DNA of 64,000 nt, taken from IMG/VR virus record IMGVR_UViG_3300020583_000224, positions 1 through 64,000 of that record; one strand, written 5' to 3'. The notes under the pieces are model-generated. The model saw nothing but the letters and a program-made list of their open reading frames with translations. It was not told the DNA's origin and did no database searches. Positions within the stretch are counted from its first letter, which is position 1. The number at the start of each line of letters is the position of its first letter. Source of the DNA: a virus. Below, piece after piece: positions 45,166 to 52,877 of the stretch. Both the position numbers and the translations under genes were made by a program.

Positions 45166-45522
45166 ATGTGCCGCTACGGGATGACCAACTACAAGACCCA
45201 CTACGTGTGCGTCCCGTGTCGCCGGACGCTGAAGTCTGACCCGCTGGACCTTGTCGCCGGATCGACGCCGGGCTGCCCCGAGTGCGCCGGGCCCACGCTC
45301 CATGTCGGCCGTGACTTCGCCGCTCCCCGGCGCCTGGACGACGGCGCGTGGCGCGCTCTCGCTGCTGTCCTCGACGCCGGGTTGCGGTTCGATTCGTGTG
45401 GCTGTGGCGGCCCCGGTGGGCGTCCGCGTACGCCTGCTGCGGCGCGGGCCAGGACTCGGTATGCCCAGCGGACCGGAAAGCCCGCGGCGAAGGCGCTGAG
45501 CGAGCCGTACGGCGTGTACTGA
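45166..45522 (+). CDS. small zinc-binding protein of an actinobacterial family
   Basis: A 118-residue protein: MCRYGMTNYKTHYVCVPCRR, then GCPECAGPTLHVGRDFAAPR and DDGAWRALAAVL. This CxxC/CxxC family is widespread in Streptomyces and is thought to be a nucleic-acid- or protein-binding zinc protein. TACGCT, a good actinobacterial -10, ends about 8 nt before the ATG and no ribosome site is present, so the transcript may be leaderless. It is the last + gene before a UUCG-type terminator. Confidence 0.65.
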   Translation: MCRYGMTNYKTHYVCVPCRRTLKSDPLDLVAGSTPGCPECAGPTLHVGRDFAAPRRLDDGAWRALAAVLDAGLRFDSCGCGGPGGRPRTPAAARARTRYAQRTGKPAAKALSEPYGVY

Positions 45523-45563
45523 CGGCCGCGTTTATGCTAGACGTGCCCTGTGGCAGGGACTTA

Positions 45564-45587
45564 GGCCCCGGGCTTCGGCTCGGGGCC
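45564..45587. terminator. UUCG-tetraloop terminator between convergent genes
   Basis: A 10-bp stem (45564-45573 with 45578-45587, one wobble pair) closed by a TTCG tetraloop. It lies between the end of the + gene at 45522 and the end of the reverse-strand gene at 45603 and can serve both. Confidence 0.7.
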
Positions 45588-45602
45588 GTTCGCTTTGGCC
45601 TC

Positions 45603-46622
45603 CTACGCGTCGTCTACGGCGTCGAGCGGGTCCGTCAGGCACTTGTGCCACACACCGCTCGCCGAGGTGCACAGGAACGCATTCACGTACATGGCACGGG
45701 CCTTCTCTGGCGTCTCCGGCTCGTAGTAGTGGCCAGTCTCCTTGCTCGTTGGCTCCTTGTAGTCCTTGCGCATCTTGTCGTGCGCCCACTTCCAGACGCC
45801 TGCGCGGACATCCCACAGTTCGTTGAGCACTTCCTGAACCTCATCGACGGAGAGGTGAGGGATCAGCGCGATGTAGCCGTCTCGCTCGGTGCGGTTTTCC
45901 TCCGGGACGTTCGACGTCTTGCGCTGCTTCGGCACGCGTTCAGCTTGGGGAGTTTCCTGCGACTCGGCGGACCTCTTCGCGGTTGGCGCGTGAGCGTCAC
46001 CCCTTGGGCGGTCCCGCCCCGGAGCCGTCGTTCCGACGGCACGCGACGATCGCTCCCTATTACTAGGTACATAGCTAGGTGGCCGTACAACCTTGTCCAC
46101 TGGTTCGATCAAATTTGTACACTGGTCGTCTGGATCGGTGTACAAATCTGACTCCCAGACTTCAAGGTCATCTTCGGGCTCGCGAAGGTGCCAACCGTCC
46201 AGCCCGGGAACGCTCGGCAGCACTTCATCCTGGATCGACGGATCCGGGATCGTCAACTGGTACTCATCCGAGTACTCGCGGTTCACCCCGGCCTTGTACT
46301 CGCGGGCCTTGCGCATCCATCCGGTCTTCACAAGCACTTTGATGTGGCGGCGGATCGTCAGTTCGTTGCAGTGGTGGTCCGACGCCAGTCGCTCGTTGCC
46401 AGGGTGAACCTTGCTGCCGTCCGTGTTGCCGTAGGTCGACATGGTGAAGCCGAGCGCTTTGGGCCCGTCGGGGATGTTCGCGGATCGAAAGGCTTTGCGC
46501 CACGTCTTGACGTCGGCATCGTGCCCCTTGGCTTCGGCGATGATGTGCTGGCTCTTGCCGCGCGGCTTTCGAGTTGCGGGGTCGAACGGGCGACGCTTGT
46601 CGGTGGGTGCTGCTACCGTCAT
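45603..46622 (-). CDS. winged-helix initiator-like/regulator protein
   Basis: A 339-residue protein. Residues about 35-110 form a winged helix (LGFTMSTYGNTDGSKVHPGN, LASDHHCNELTIRRHIKVLV, KTGWMRKAREYKAGVNREYS), as in plasmid RepA-type and GntR-like proteins. The middle is long and disordered. The C-terminal 90 residues are helical (LSVDEVQEVLNELWDVRAGV). Iteron-like repeats lie within its own coding region. It may be a second replication initiator, a partition regulator or an autoregulated transcription factor. Confidence 0.6.
   Translation of the reverse strand: MTVAAPTDKRRPFDPATRKPRGKSQHIIAEAKGHDADVKTWRKAFRSANIPDGPKALGFTMSTYGNTDGSKVHPGNERLASDHHCNELTIRRHIKVLVKTGWMRKAREYKAGVNREYSDEYQLTIPDPSIQDEVLPSVPGLDGWHLREPEDDLEVWESDLYTDPDDQCTNLIEPVDKVVRPPSYVPSNRERSSRAVGTTAPGRDRPRGDAHAPTAKRSAESQETPQAERVPKQRKTSNVPEENRTERDGYIALIPHLSVDEVQEVLNELWDVRAGVWKWAHDKMRKDYKEPTSKETGHYYEPETPEKARAMYVNAFLCTSASGVWHKCLTDPLDAVDDA
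46093..46147. repeat. iteron-like repeats inside the winged-helix gene
   Basis: TTGTCCACTGGT (46093-46104) and TTGTACACTGGT (46115-46126) are 22 bp apart, two helical turns. ATTTGTACAC (46113-46122) is repeated in inverted form as GTGTACAAAT (46138-46147). The area is noticeably A/T-richer than its surroundings. The arrangement fits an origin or autoregulatory site bound by the protein encoded around it. Confidence 0.55.
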
Positions 46623-46681
46623 AGGTAGTTCTGCTCCTTGCGCGGAGTCGGGTTGGCGAGCGGGAACTCGCTGATCATCAC

Positions 46682-46715
46682 CATTCGGCCCGGTCCTTCT
46701 GGATCGGGCCGAATG
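46682..46715. promoter_or_regulatory. hairpin in the divergent region 46623-46812
   Basis: A perfect 11-bp stem (46682-46692 with 46705-46715) and a 12-nt loop, followed on the + strand by CTTGTTCT. It lies between the divergent reverse-strand winged-helix gene and the + gene at 46813. Nearby inverted GTGTCCC/GGGACAC segments may also be regulatory. It may be a terminator-attenuator or an operator. Confidence 0.45.
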
Positions 46716-46812
46716 CTTGTTCTAAGTGTCCCAGAGCCTGCCGACATCCGGGACGCGACAGCGCATCTGTCGACACGTCGCGGCACACCTCGCGTACGGG
46801 ACACTGGACGGC

Positions 46813-47538
46813 ATGAAGTCCACCGTCGACCAGTTGCCGCCGCGCTGCACCCTCTGCGGCAGGGAGATCTGCTATCGCACTGGCGACGACCTCTGGGCCT
46901 GGCCCAAGGGCTGGTACCACGTCGAATCCGGCCTTCGACACTGCTATCCCTACTCGTCGCACGATCAAGCCGCACCGGCCTTGGACGGGTCCTCGTTCAC
47001 GATCGAGCGCGGCCCGGCCGACCCGAGCACCCACGCGATGGTGGCTGCGGCGACAGGCGGCGGCCCGCGGGCGCGGGAGGTCCGCCCGCAGTTCGCGAAC
47101 GAGGACCCGTTCGAGTTCGCGACCGGCACCGTGCGGTTCGGCGACGGGCCGACGATCCCCGCATCATCGTTCTCGATGGCCACCGAGCCGCCCCGTCCGG
47201 CGTACGGGTTCGAAGCGGGCAGCCTCGAGGCGCACGGCACACTGGAGATGACGCTGGACGAGGACGGCATGGGGTTCGCTGCCGTGCTCCTCGCAGGGAC
47301 AGGCCTGCCACGGCACGACCTGCGCTACGAGTACCCGGACGGCGCGGACAAGTACTGCCCGGTGTGCCATGAGCCCGCCACGGCGCTCAACGTAGAGGGC
47401 GTGGCGTTCTTCCCGTCGGGCGGCGTCAGGGACGGGGACAGCGTCTCGTTCCGGCTCGTCGGCGTGGACCCGGCCGCGTACCGGTGCGAGCCGTGCGGGC
47501 ATCAGTTCGACCGGGACGGGAAGGAGATCGAGCCGTGA
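46813..47538 (+). CDS. zinc-binding protein, unknown function
   Basis: A 241-residue protein with two zinc-type cysteine pairs, CTLCGREICY near the N-terminus and CPVCHE with CEPCGHQFDRDG near the C-terminus, around a beta-rich core. No ribosome site precedes ATG 46813, so it may be leaderless. GTGA joins it to the next gene. Confidence 0.55.
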   Translation: MKSTVDQLPPRCTLCGREICYRTGDDLWAWPKGWYHVESGLRHCYPYSSHDQAAPALDGSSFTIERGPADPSTHAMVAAATGGGPRAREVRPQFANEDPFEFATGTVRFGDGPTIPASSFSMATEPPRPAYGFEAGSLEAHGTLEMTLDEDGMGFAAVLLAGTGLPRHDLRYEYPDGADKYCPVCHEPATALNVEGVAFFPSGGVRDGDSVSFRLVGVDPAAYRCEPCGHQFDRDGKEIEP

Positions 47539-47843
47539 CTGAACTCGCACTCGACCCGGCCTGCCAGTTCGCAGCCGCCACCGCCAACTCGGACATCACC
47601 CACGACGTTTGCTGCCTCGACGAGGATGCCGAGACCGGCCGCGTCACCATGTGCGGGCTCGCACTCCCCGACGGTGACGACAGTGCCATCGCGGACGGGA
47701 TCGAACCCACCTGCGTGGTCTGCCAGGACCTACTCGGCAAGTGGGCTGAGTACGGCGACCTCTACCACGAAGATCCACGCCAGCCGGTTGTTGAGCCGTG
47801 CCGCGTGTGCCCGCGAAGCCACGGGGAGGGCGAGTGTGGATGA
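47535..47843 (+). CDS. Cys-rich small protein
   Basis: A 102-residue protein with many cysteines (HDVCCLDED, CGLALPDGDD, CVVCQDLLG, CRVCPRSHGEGEC), probably binding zinc or forming disulfides. No family was recognised. Confidence 0.5.
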   Translation: MTELALDPACQFAAATANSDITHDVCCLDEDAETGRVTMCGLALPDGDDSAIADGIEPTCVVCQDLLGKWAEYGDLYHEDPRQPVVEPCRVCPRSHGEGECG

Positions 47844-48006
47844 TCTGGTGACGCATCATGAGCCCGCCCTGTACCGCTCGGGCCGTCACGGCTGCTGGGC
47901 GACCTGCGGATGCGGGCGTTGGCACTCACGGCGGTGGACGACCGTGGGCGGGGCGCACCTTGAGTTCGGGCGGCATCTCCTCGACATGAATGGCGGGAAC
48001 CGATGA
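47836..48006 (+). CDS. 56-residue His/Cys-rich protein
   Basis: A short protein (MDDLVTHHEPALYRSGRHGC, WATCGCGRWHSRRWTT) rich in His, Cys and Trp; metal binding is likely. GGGGAGG precedes GTG 47836. It overlaps both neighbours. Confidence 0.5.
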   Translation: MDDLVTHHEPALYRSGRHGCWATCGCGRWHSRRWTTVGGAHLEFGRHLLDMNGGNR

Positions 48007-48335
48007 AGCACAGCACCCTGACCATGGGCGACGCGGTCGCCCGCAAGTCCATCCTCCAGGTCGACACCGGCCGCAGCGCGGACCTGGTGAAGGTCAAGGC
48101 ATGCGCCGGGACCGGGCCGTACACGGTGACGGTGCGCCCAGTGACGTGGCTGGACCGGGCGTGGATGCGGCTGGGGGCGTACGTGCGGCGCCCGTGGCGG
48201 GCAGTCCGGCACTGGCGGCTCACCCGATGCGACGCGCGCTTCTGCTGGCGCCCTGAGCGGTTCGTGGACGCGGACTGGAACGGGTACTGCGGGCGGCACA
48301 AGCCCGACGGGGCGCAGGAGTTGCCGTCCCGATGA
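48003..48335 (+). CDS. basic protein, unknown function
   Basis: A 110-residue basic protein (AWMRLGAYVRRPWRAVRHWR, CDARFCWRPERFVDADWNGY), Trp/Arg-rich in its middle. No recognised family. It overlaps the next gene by ATGA. Confidence 0.5.
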   Translation: MKHSTLTMGDAVARKSILQVDTGRSADLVKVKACAGTGPYTVTVRPVTWLDRAWMRLGAYVRRPWRAVRHWRLTRCDARFCWRPERFVDADWNGYCGRHKPDGAQELPSR

Positions 48336-48553
48336 GCATCCCTGACGAACCGGCCGACTTCCTGAAGGTCCCGATGGCCGACGGCGGCAGCCGGACGCTG
48401 CTCGCGCGGTTCACCGACGGTACGGTCCTGTGCTGCATCTGCTTCGGCCGGTTCCGCATGGACGAGTTGAACCCGGTCGAGGGCGGCAGGGTTGAGGACG
48501 TGTGCAAGCAGTGTGCGGCCGACGAGATGCGGGAACTGGAGCGGCGCGCATGA
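48332..48553 (+). CDS. small zinc-binding protein
   Basis: A 73-residue protein with CCICFGRFRMDELNP and VCKQC, a zinc-ribbon-like pair. It ends in an ATGA overlap with the next gene. Confidence 0.5.
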   Translation: MSIPDEPADFLKVPMADGGSRTLLARFTDGTVLCCICFGRFRMDELNPVEGGRVEDVCKQCAADEMRELERRA

Positions 48554-48881
48554 CCGCCGTACAGCCCTTCCCTGACGTGCCAGCCTGGCAGGAACCGCAC
48601 GAGCGCTCACAACGCTGCCTAGAACTGCTCGACAAGCTGCGGCGCGGCCGGTACCAGCCGGCCGAGTCCACGGTGTGGATGGCGGACAGCAAGGCAGCGA
48701 AGCGCGCCGGGGTGCACGAGTGGGAATGGCGCAACATCATCCTGACCAGCCGGTAGCAGTCTGGCGGCTCAGCGTTAGGTGGCAGCGTCCCGGTGTGGCA
48801 GAGCACGGTCTTGTCGGCCGCGATACCGCGTGCCGCCGTCGTGATCGGCCTGCCGCAGTGGCCGCAGGTCTCATCAGGCAT
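48411..48881 (-). CDS. small reverse-strand zinc protein with extended 3' end (possible)
   Basis: The first 46 residues (MPDETCGHCGRPITTAARG, then CHTGTLPPNAEPPDCYRLV) match a small Streptomyces protein type with CxxC and a TGTLPP motif. Past about 48744 the frame runs on without a stop into the opposite-strand genes and loses coding character. Either the stop codon was lost or the real product ends by another means. Start ATG 48881. Confidence 0.4.
   Translation of the reverse strand: MPDETCGHCGRPITTAARGIAADKTVLCHTGTLPPNAEPPDCYRLVRMMLRHSHSCTPARFAALLSAIHTVDSAGWYRPRRSLSSSSRQRCERSCGSCQAGTSGKGCTAVMRAAPVPASRRPHTACTRPQPCRPRPGSTRPCGTGRSRCSTGPYRR
48550..48756 (+). CDS. small helical protein
   Basis: A 68-residue protein (ERSQRCLELLDKLRRGRYQP; KRAGVHEWEWRNIILTSR). 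It is the last gene of the + strand middle block and converges on the reverse-strand block. It competes for the same DNA with a reverse-strand frame (48411-48881). Confidence 0.5.
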   Translation: MTAVQPFPDVPAWQEPHERSQRCLELLDKLRRGRYQPAESTVWMADSKAAKRAGVHEWEWRNIILTSR

Positions 48882-49341
48882 CGGCTTCCGTCTCCCACCG
48901 CACGTCGTAGCCTTGCCGTTCAACGGCTTCCCGGATCTCGGTGACAAGCATCGCGCCGCCCAGTGTCAGGTATTCGTTCGCGGGATCGTCGTCCAGCGCG
49001 GTCAGGTACAGGTCGCCGACACGGGCCAAGACGGCCAGGTCGCGCTGCATGGCCTCGATCTGGGCGAGCAGGGTTGCCGGGTCGGGTCGGCCGAGGATGT
49101 CCGCGAGGATCTCGTGCTCGCAGCGGCCCGCCATCGCCGCGAACGTCTCGAGCATCCCGTCGAGGTACAGCTTCCAGTCCGGATGCTGCACGTCGGCCGG
49201 GAACGTCATCCCGTCGTCCTCATAGTCGCGCACCGGCTGCCGCCACAGCTCGAAGCCGTCACGACTGGTCGCGCGCTGCTCCCAGCCTGTGCGCAGCAGG
49301 TAGGCGTGCACCTGCTCCAGCGTTGGCGCGGCGTCAGCCAT
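48874..49341 (-). CDS. DUF-type small protein of the reverse-strand block
   Basis: A 155-residue helical protein (TLEQVHAYLLRTGWEQRATS, FELWRQPVRDYEDDGMTF, EAMQRDLAVLARVG). GGAGG precedes ATG 49341. The N-terminus resembles small phage and Streptomyces proteins that read patient-specific operon products of unknown role; no function can be given. It overlaps the gene upstream by 8 bp. Confidence 0.5.
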   Translation of the reverse strand: MADAAPTLEQVHAYLLRTGWEQRATSRDGFELWRQPVRDYEDDGMTFPADVQHPDWKLYLDGMLETFAAMAGRCEHEILADILGRPDPATLLAQIEAMQRDLAVLARVGDLYLTALDDDPANEYLTLGGAMLVTEIREAVERQGYDVRWETEADA

Positions 49342-49846
49342 CGATCCTCCACTCGGGCTTGAAGTCGGGGTGCCCGGCAAAGGGTGCGGCGAGCAGCTTC
49401 TCCTGCACAGCCACTGCCCCGACCGCGAACACGACGAAGGCGGCCACGGTAAGCGGCGCGTCGGCGGGAAGCGCTGCGACAGCCCCTTCCGCGTCGTGGC
49501 GTAGGACTTCCAGGTGGCGCAGCATCTGCCGTTTGGCTGCGATGTCGGCGAGCACCCGGGCCGGATCGTGGTAGGCGATGTGCCGCAGGTTCGCCTCGGC
49601 CTCGTCCTGCCACTCGGCGCTGAACGCGATGATAGGCGTCCCGTTGTACTCGCCCGCCTCGTAGTCGTTCCAATCCTCGCCCTCGTACGGGTCGCGGCCC
49701 TGAATCAGGCGCAGCGGCGTGTCGGCGGCGGCGTGCTTGTCCCGGGTTGCGCACCACTGGCCAGCGACGGGCACCTGTGTCGTCGCTTCGGCGAGTCGCT
49801 GCAGTTCGTCGTAGCGGTCCGAGATGAACCGGATGATCTCGGTCAT
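49334..49846 (-). CDS. DUF6221-like protein
   Basis: A 170-residue protein of the Streptomyces DUF6221 type: an N-terminal helix (IIRFISDRYDELQRLAEATT) and the diagnostic block HIAYHDPARVLADIAAKRQM followed by a helical C-terminus. The function of the family is unknown; it is frequent in actinophages and actinomycete genomes. A second member lies at 56000-56428. Confidence 0.6.
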   Translation of the reverse strand: MTEIIRFISDRYDELQRLAEATTQVPVAGQWCATRDKHAAADTPLRLIQGRDPYEGEDWNDYEAGEYNGTPIIAFSAEWQDEAEANLRHIAYHDPARVLADIAAKRQMLRHLEVLRHDAEGAVAALPADAPLTVAAFVVFAVGAVAVQEKLLAAPFAGHPDFKPEWRIDG

Positions 49847-50079
49847 CGCCGTCTCCAGATGATGTCCGCGGGTCCGACGACGGACCCGACGCAGTACTTC
49901 GTTGCCGCCCGGCGCCGACGCATCGACCGGTTGACCTCTTGCAGCAGTTCGTCGGCCTGCTGGATCTTCTCGTAGGTCTGCTTCGTGTGCCCGAGTTCGC
50001 GCAGGATCGACCGGTAGTTGTCGGGCAGGTCGGCCCACGGGGTGGCGGGCAGCGAGCGGCGGGTCATCCGCGCATCCAT
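49843..50079 (-). CDS. small basic protein
   Basis: A 78-residue basic protein (YRSILRELGHTKQTYEKIQQ; EVNRSMRRRRAATKY). ATG 50067 is an alternative start. It is linked by overlaps to genes on both sides. Confidence 0.5.
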   Translation of the reverse strand: MDARMTRRSLPATPWADLPDNYRSILRELGHTKQTYEKIQQADELLQEVNRSMRRRRAATKYCVGSVVGPADIIWRRR

Positions 50080-51017
50080 GGCGGACAGGTGTGCGGACGC
50101 CCGTGGATGATCGTGCCGTCCACCTTGCGGCAGCCGTCCAAGAACCGGCCCGGCTTCGGCTGCGGCGTGGGTGTCAGTGCCGTGGCGTACCCTTCGGCCG
50201 CCCTGGCGAGGTTCGCGTTGATCACACGCACGACCTCCTCGCCGCCGGGAAGCGCTTCAAGCACGTCCATTAAGCCTTCGACGTGCGCCGGGACCGGGTC
50301 GCCGGGCAGCGCCCCTAGCACGCCGATCGGCCACGTGGCGGGGATCGTGGCCTCGCCGTACAGCATGAGGTCGGTTTGCGCGTCCGCGATGGCGCGCTGC
50401 ACGGGGGTCATGCCAGCACTCAGTTTCGCGCTCAGTTCGGCCAGTGTCGGCCCCGGTTTCGCATGCTGCCCGGCTGCGGCGATCCGTGCGTCCCGCTGCG
50501 TGTCGGGATGCTCGCGGAGCATCTGGCGGCCCTTGTCGGCGACTTCGAGGTCGCCGCGGCAGCCGCATCCGCAGCCGCTGATCACGCGTCGCCTGTCGAG
50601 CCGCCGGATCTTCGCGAGGATCAGATTCTCCGGGATCTGCGCATAGTCGTCGGGCGTCCCGCCGATGCGGTTCCAGTCGCTGGCGAGGTAGGCGGCCACG
50701 TCCCAGCGGGTGGCCCAGTAGGCGGGTTCGCCGGTTGAGGTGGGGCGGGCGTGGCGGCAGGCTTCGATGGCTTCAAGGAACAGCAGGTCGGGGATGTCGG
50801 AGCACTTGCGGTAGACCGGCACGGTGCCGACTGCGGGCTTCCACTGGGTTTCCAGGTGCCAGATCCACCGCTGGTGTTGCGGGGCGTCGTCGAGCGCGAC
50901 CCGGATGATGAAGACATCGGCGTGCGGGAGGATGCCGCGCACGTATCCTTCGATCGGCTTGCTGGTGGGGAGTATGGATGCGACGCGCTGGCCGACGGTG
51001 AATCTCGGTTCAGGCAT
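50064..51017 (-). CDS. KOW-like N-terminal protein, unknown function
   Basis: A 317-residue protein. Residues 1-55 resemble a KOW/SH3 barrel (FTVGQRVASILPTSKPIEGY). Residue region 140-170 has GCGCGCRGDLE, a likely metal site, and the C-terminal half is helical. AGGAGA precedes ATG 51017. No enzyme motif was seen. Confidence 0.5.
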   Translation of the reverse strand: MPEPRFTVGQRVASILPTSKPIEGYVRGILPHADVFIIRVALDDAPQHQRWIWHLETQWKPAVGTVPVYRKCSDIPDLLFLEAIEACRHARPTSTGEPAYWATRWDVAAYLASDWNRIGGTPDDYAQIPENLILAKIRRLDRRRVISGCGCGCRGDLEVADKGRQMLREHPDTQRDARIAAAGQHAKPGPTLAELSAKLSAGMTPVQRAIADAQTDLMLYGEATIPATWPIGVLGALPGDPVPAHVEGLMDVLEALPGGEEVVRVINANLARAAEGYATALTPTPQPKPGRFLDGCRKVDGTIIHGRPHTCPPWMRG

Positions 51018-51237
51018 CGCGGTCTCCTGGGTGGGCGTGTTCGCAGCCCGGGTCCTGGCAGGCGTGGAGGCCGTGCGCGGGCGCGTAGACCATGGGGAGC
51101 CCGTCGGCGGGACACGCGCAGGCCTCGTCGGCCGGTTCGACGCTCCAGCCGTCGGCAGTGTGGACCGGGGCGTAGCGTCCCCGCTCGGTGGCGGTGAACG
51201 GTTCGGCAAGCGGGAAGCGGTGTTCGCGGTCAGGCAT
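51010..51237 (-). CDS. small Cys/His protein
   Basis: A 75-residue protein ending in CACPADGLPMVYAPAHGLHA and CQDPGCEHAHPGD, a possible zinc site. It overlaps both neighbours by 8 bp. Confidence 0.5.
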   Translation of the reverse strand: MPDREHRFPLAEPFTATERGRYAPVHTADGWSVEPADEACACPADGLPMVYAPAHGLHACQDPGCEHAHPGDRDA

Positions 51238-51649
51238 TGAGTCCCCAGAGTGGTGAGTAGGTTGTGCGTTGGGCGATCAGCCCGCTGCGGTAGTACGCGG
51301 CGAAGCTGTCCACGACCGGCGGCGGCTTGAGCGTCTCGGGCATGTCTCGGAGCACCGCAGCCAGCGTCTCGCTGAGCACCTCGACGTCTTCCGTGGTGCC
51401 GTCGTCGTACACGCGCCGCAGGTGCCGCGCGGGAACGTCGTCGTCCTCGATGACGGGAATGCCGAGCAGTGGCGGCGGTTCCCCCGGCTCACGCTTGTTC
51501 GGCTGCAGCTTCAGGGTCAGGTACTGCAGCACGGTCGCGTCGCAGCGCAACTCGCGCAGGAACGGGCCGTGCTCCTCACGCATGCGGTCCATGGCGGCCT
51601 GGAGGTCGAGGACGTTCTGCCAGACGTCGCCAGGGGCTGGGTCAGTCAT
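51230..51649 (-). CDS. soluble protein, unknown function
   Basis: A 139-residue protein with a helical N-terminus (NVLDLQAAMDRMREEHGPFL) and an acidic beta segment (DDGTTEDVEVLSETLAAVL). No recognised family. Confidence 0.5.
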   Translation of the reverse strand: MTDPAPGDVWQNVLDLQAAMDRMREEHGPFLRELRCDATVLQYLTLKLQPNKREPGEPPPLLGIPVIEDDDVPARHLRRVYDDGTTEDVEVLSETLAAVLRDMPETLKPPPVVDSFAAYYRSGLIAQRTTYSPLWGLNA

Positions 51650-52004
51650 CGTCTTCGCCCTCCGCCTCGTCGAGGAACGGCCCTTCCGCAGTCTCGACGA
51701 TGATGTTCAACAACGGGCCCTCGTTCGGGTGCGGCTCACCGTACGGCCACGCGACCGAGCCGTACGACATGACGGTCCACGACCGTGCGATCACGACGTA
51801 GTTGCCGGTCAGGTCTTCCTCGTTCGGCGCGTGCTGATGGTTGAGGTAGATCAGGTCTCCGACGACGGGAGGGTGCGGCGTGGCAAGTCGCCCAGGATCC
51901 CATCCGCCGACCCAGACCATGTCGTAGCGGTAGGTCGGGGCGTCGGTGACTTTCGTTCGGCGATAGAAGCCGCACCGGACTTCGGCGGGGGCGGTCTTGC
52001 TCAT
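51642..52004 (-). CDS. small beta-rich protein, unknown function
   Basis: A 120-residue protein with YDMVWVGGWDPG, GDLIYLNHQHAP and TGNYVVIARSWTVMSYGSVA, suggestive of a small beta barrel. ATG 52004 sits in an overlap with the upstream gene. Confidence 0.5.
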   Translation of the reverse strand: MSKTAPAEVRCGFYRRTKVTDAPTYRYDMVWVGGWDPGRLATPHPPVVGDLIYLNHQHAPNEEDLTGNYVVIARSWTVMSYGSVAWPYGEPHPNEGPLLNIIVETAEGPFLDEAEGEDDD

Positions 52005-52279
52005 GCGCTGTCGCCGCCGTTCTCGGCCGGGCATCCGAGCCAGGGGCAGTGCACCAGCTTCAGTTCGATGTGCGTCGGCCCGGTCGCGGGGGACGTCGGA
52101 TGGAAGTAAGCGGACGTGTCGCACCTGGCGCTCTCCAGGCCATACCAATGGCCGTTGAGTGTGACGCAGTTGCCTGCGGTCAGGCCGGTGAGGTCGATGT
52201 CGTGGTGAGCGCCCAGGTGCTCGGCGGCGATGGCGTGCGGTGGGGGCATCGTGGTTTCGGGCACGGGTCCAGTGTCCAC
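52001..52279 (-). CDS. small His-rich protein, unknown function
   Basis: A 92-residue protein related in style to its downstream neighbour (DLTGLTAGNCVTLNGHWYGL; CPWLGCPAENGGD). GTG 52279 is preferred because TAGGA lies about 8 nt upstream; ATG 52249 is the alternative. It is the first gene of the 48.4-52.3 kb reverse-strand operon. Confidence 0.5.
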   Translation of the reverse strand: MDTGPVPETTMPPPHAIAAEHLGAHHDIDLTGLTAGNCVTLNGHWYGLESARCDTSAYFHPTSPATGPTHIELKLVHCPWLGCPAENGGDSA

Positions 52280-52667
52280 CAAATGGTCCTACTGGCATGC
52301 CTTTTGCGGCCACGCCGTGGCCTGCGGTTTTCCAGCAACCTTTAACAGGCCGCCGTCGAATTCAAGGTTGGGCGCGTTTCCTTGAATTCCGCAGGTCGGG
52401 CCGCTGCCGCCTGACGGTTCCTGACGAAAGCTGACGGTCTCGGACAGCGCCGGACAGTCTCGGACACCCGTCCGGGTTTCCTGCTCACGGACAGTCTGGC
52501 GGCGCGCTGCGGGTAGCGTGGAAGCGTTCCGGTCGTCCTTCTCGGGCACGCGCTGGAGCAGGTCGAGGTTGCCTGGTACTCCGACACGCACGCAAGCGGT
52601 CCCTCCGGCAAGAGGGGCCGCTTCGCCGTACCGGACAACCGTGCGTGGTGCGACGTCTTAGAGGGGT
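52280..52667. promoter_or_regulatory. 388-bp regulatory gap with inverted and direct repeats
   Basis: No gene is supported here. It holds a perfect 10-bp inverted repeat GAATTCAAGG/CCTTGAATTC (52358-52367, 52380-52389). A cluster of CTGACGG/CGGACAG direct repeats lies at 52415-52500 (CGGACAG at least three times). An 11-bp stem with one wobble lies at 52594-52604/52613-52623. It separates the divergent 52279 (-) and 52668 (+) genes and probably contains their promoters and a repressor site. Confidence 0.5.
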
Positions 52668-52877
52668 ATGGACGAACTTCGCACGCAGTTCCACGACGCT
52701 CGCCGCGCCATGATCGACGCGTTCATCGATCTTCTTACGCTCGCGCATGAGGCAGGCGTCGCCTGGGACGTCCAATCGCAGATCCAAGGCCAGTTCTGGG
52801 ACGGCAACGTCGAACTCAAGGACGCATTCGAGGCGACCAACTTCGCCGCCAAGTTTGGGCTCTGGCGACGGCCCTAA
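52668..52877 (+). CDS. small helical protein on the + strand
   Basis: A 69-residue acidic-helical protein (MDELRTQFHDARRAMIDAFI; WDGNVELKDAFEATNFAAKF). AGAGGGG precedes the ATG. It converges with the HATPase gene, with a 4-bp overlap of their 3' ends. Confidence 0.5.
   Translation: MDELRTQFHDARRAMIDAFIDLLTLAHEAGVAWDVQSQIQGQFWDGNVELKDAFEATNFAAKFGLWRRP

Noticed and set aside
12040-52395. CCGCAGGTC occurring near 12045, 45083 and 52387 as a dispersed regulatory repeat
   Set aside because: Nine matching bases in 64 kb of GC-rich DNA with unrelated flanks is too weak to claim a shared element.
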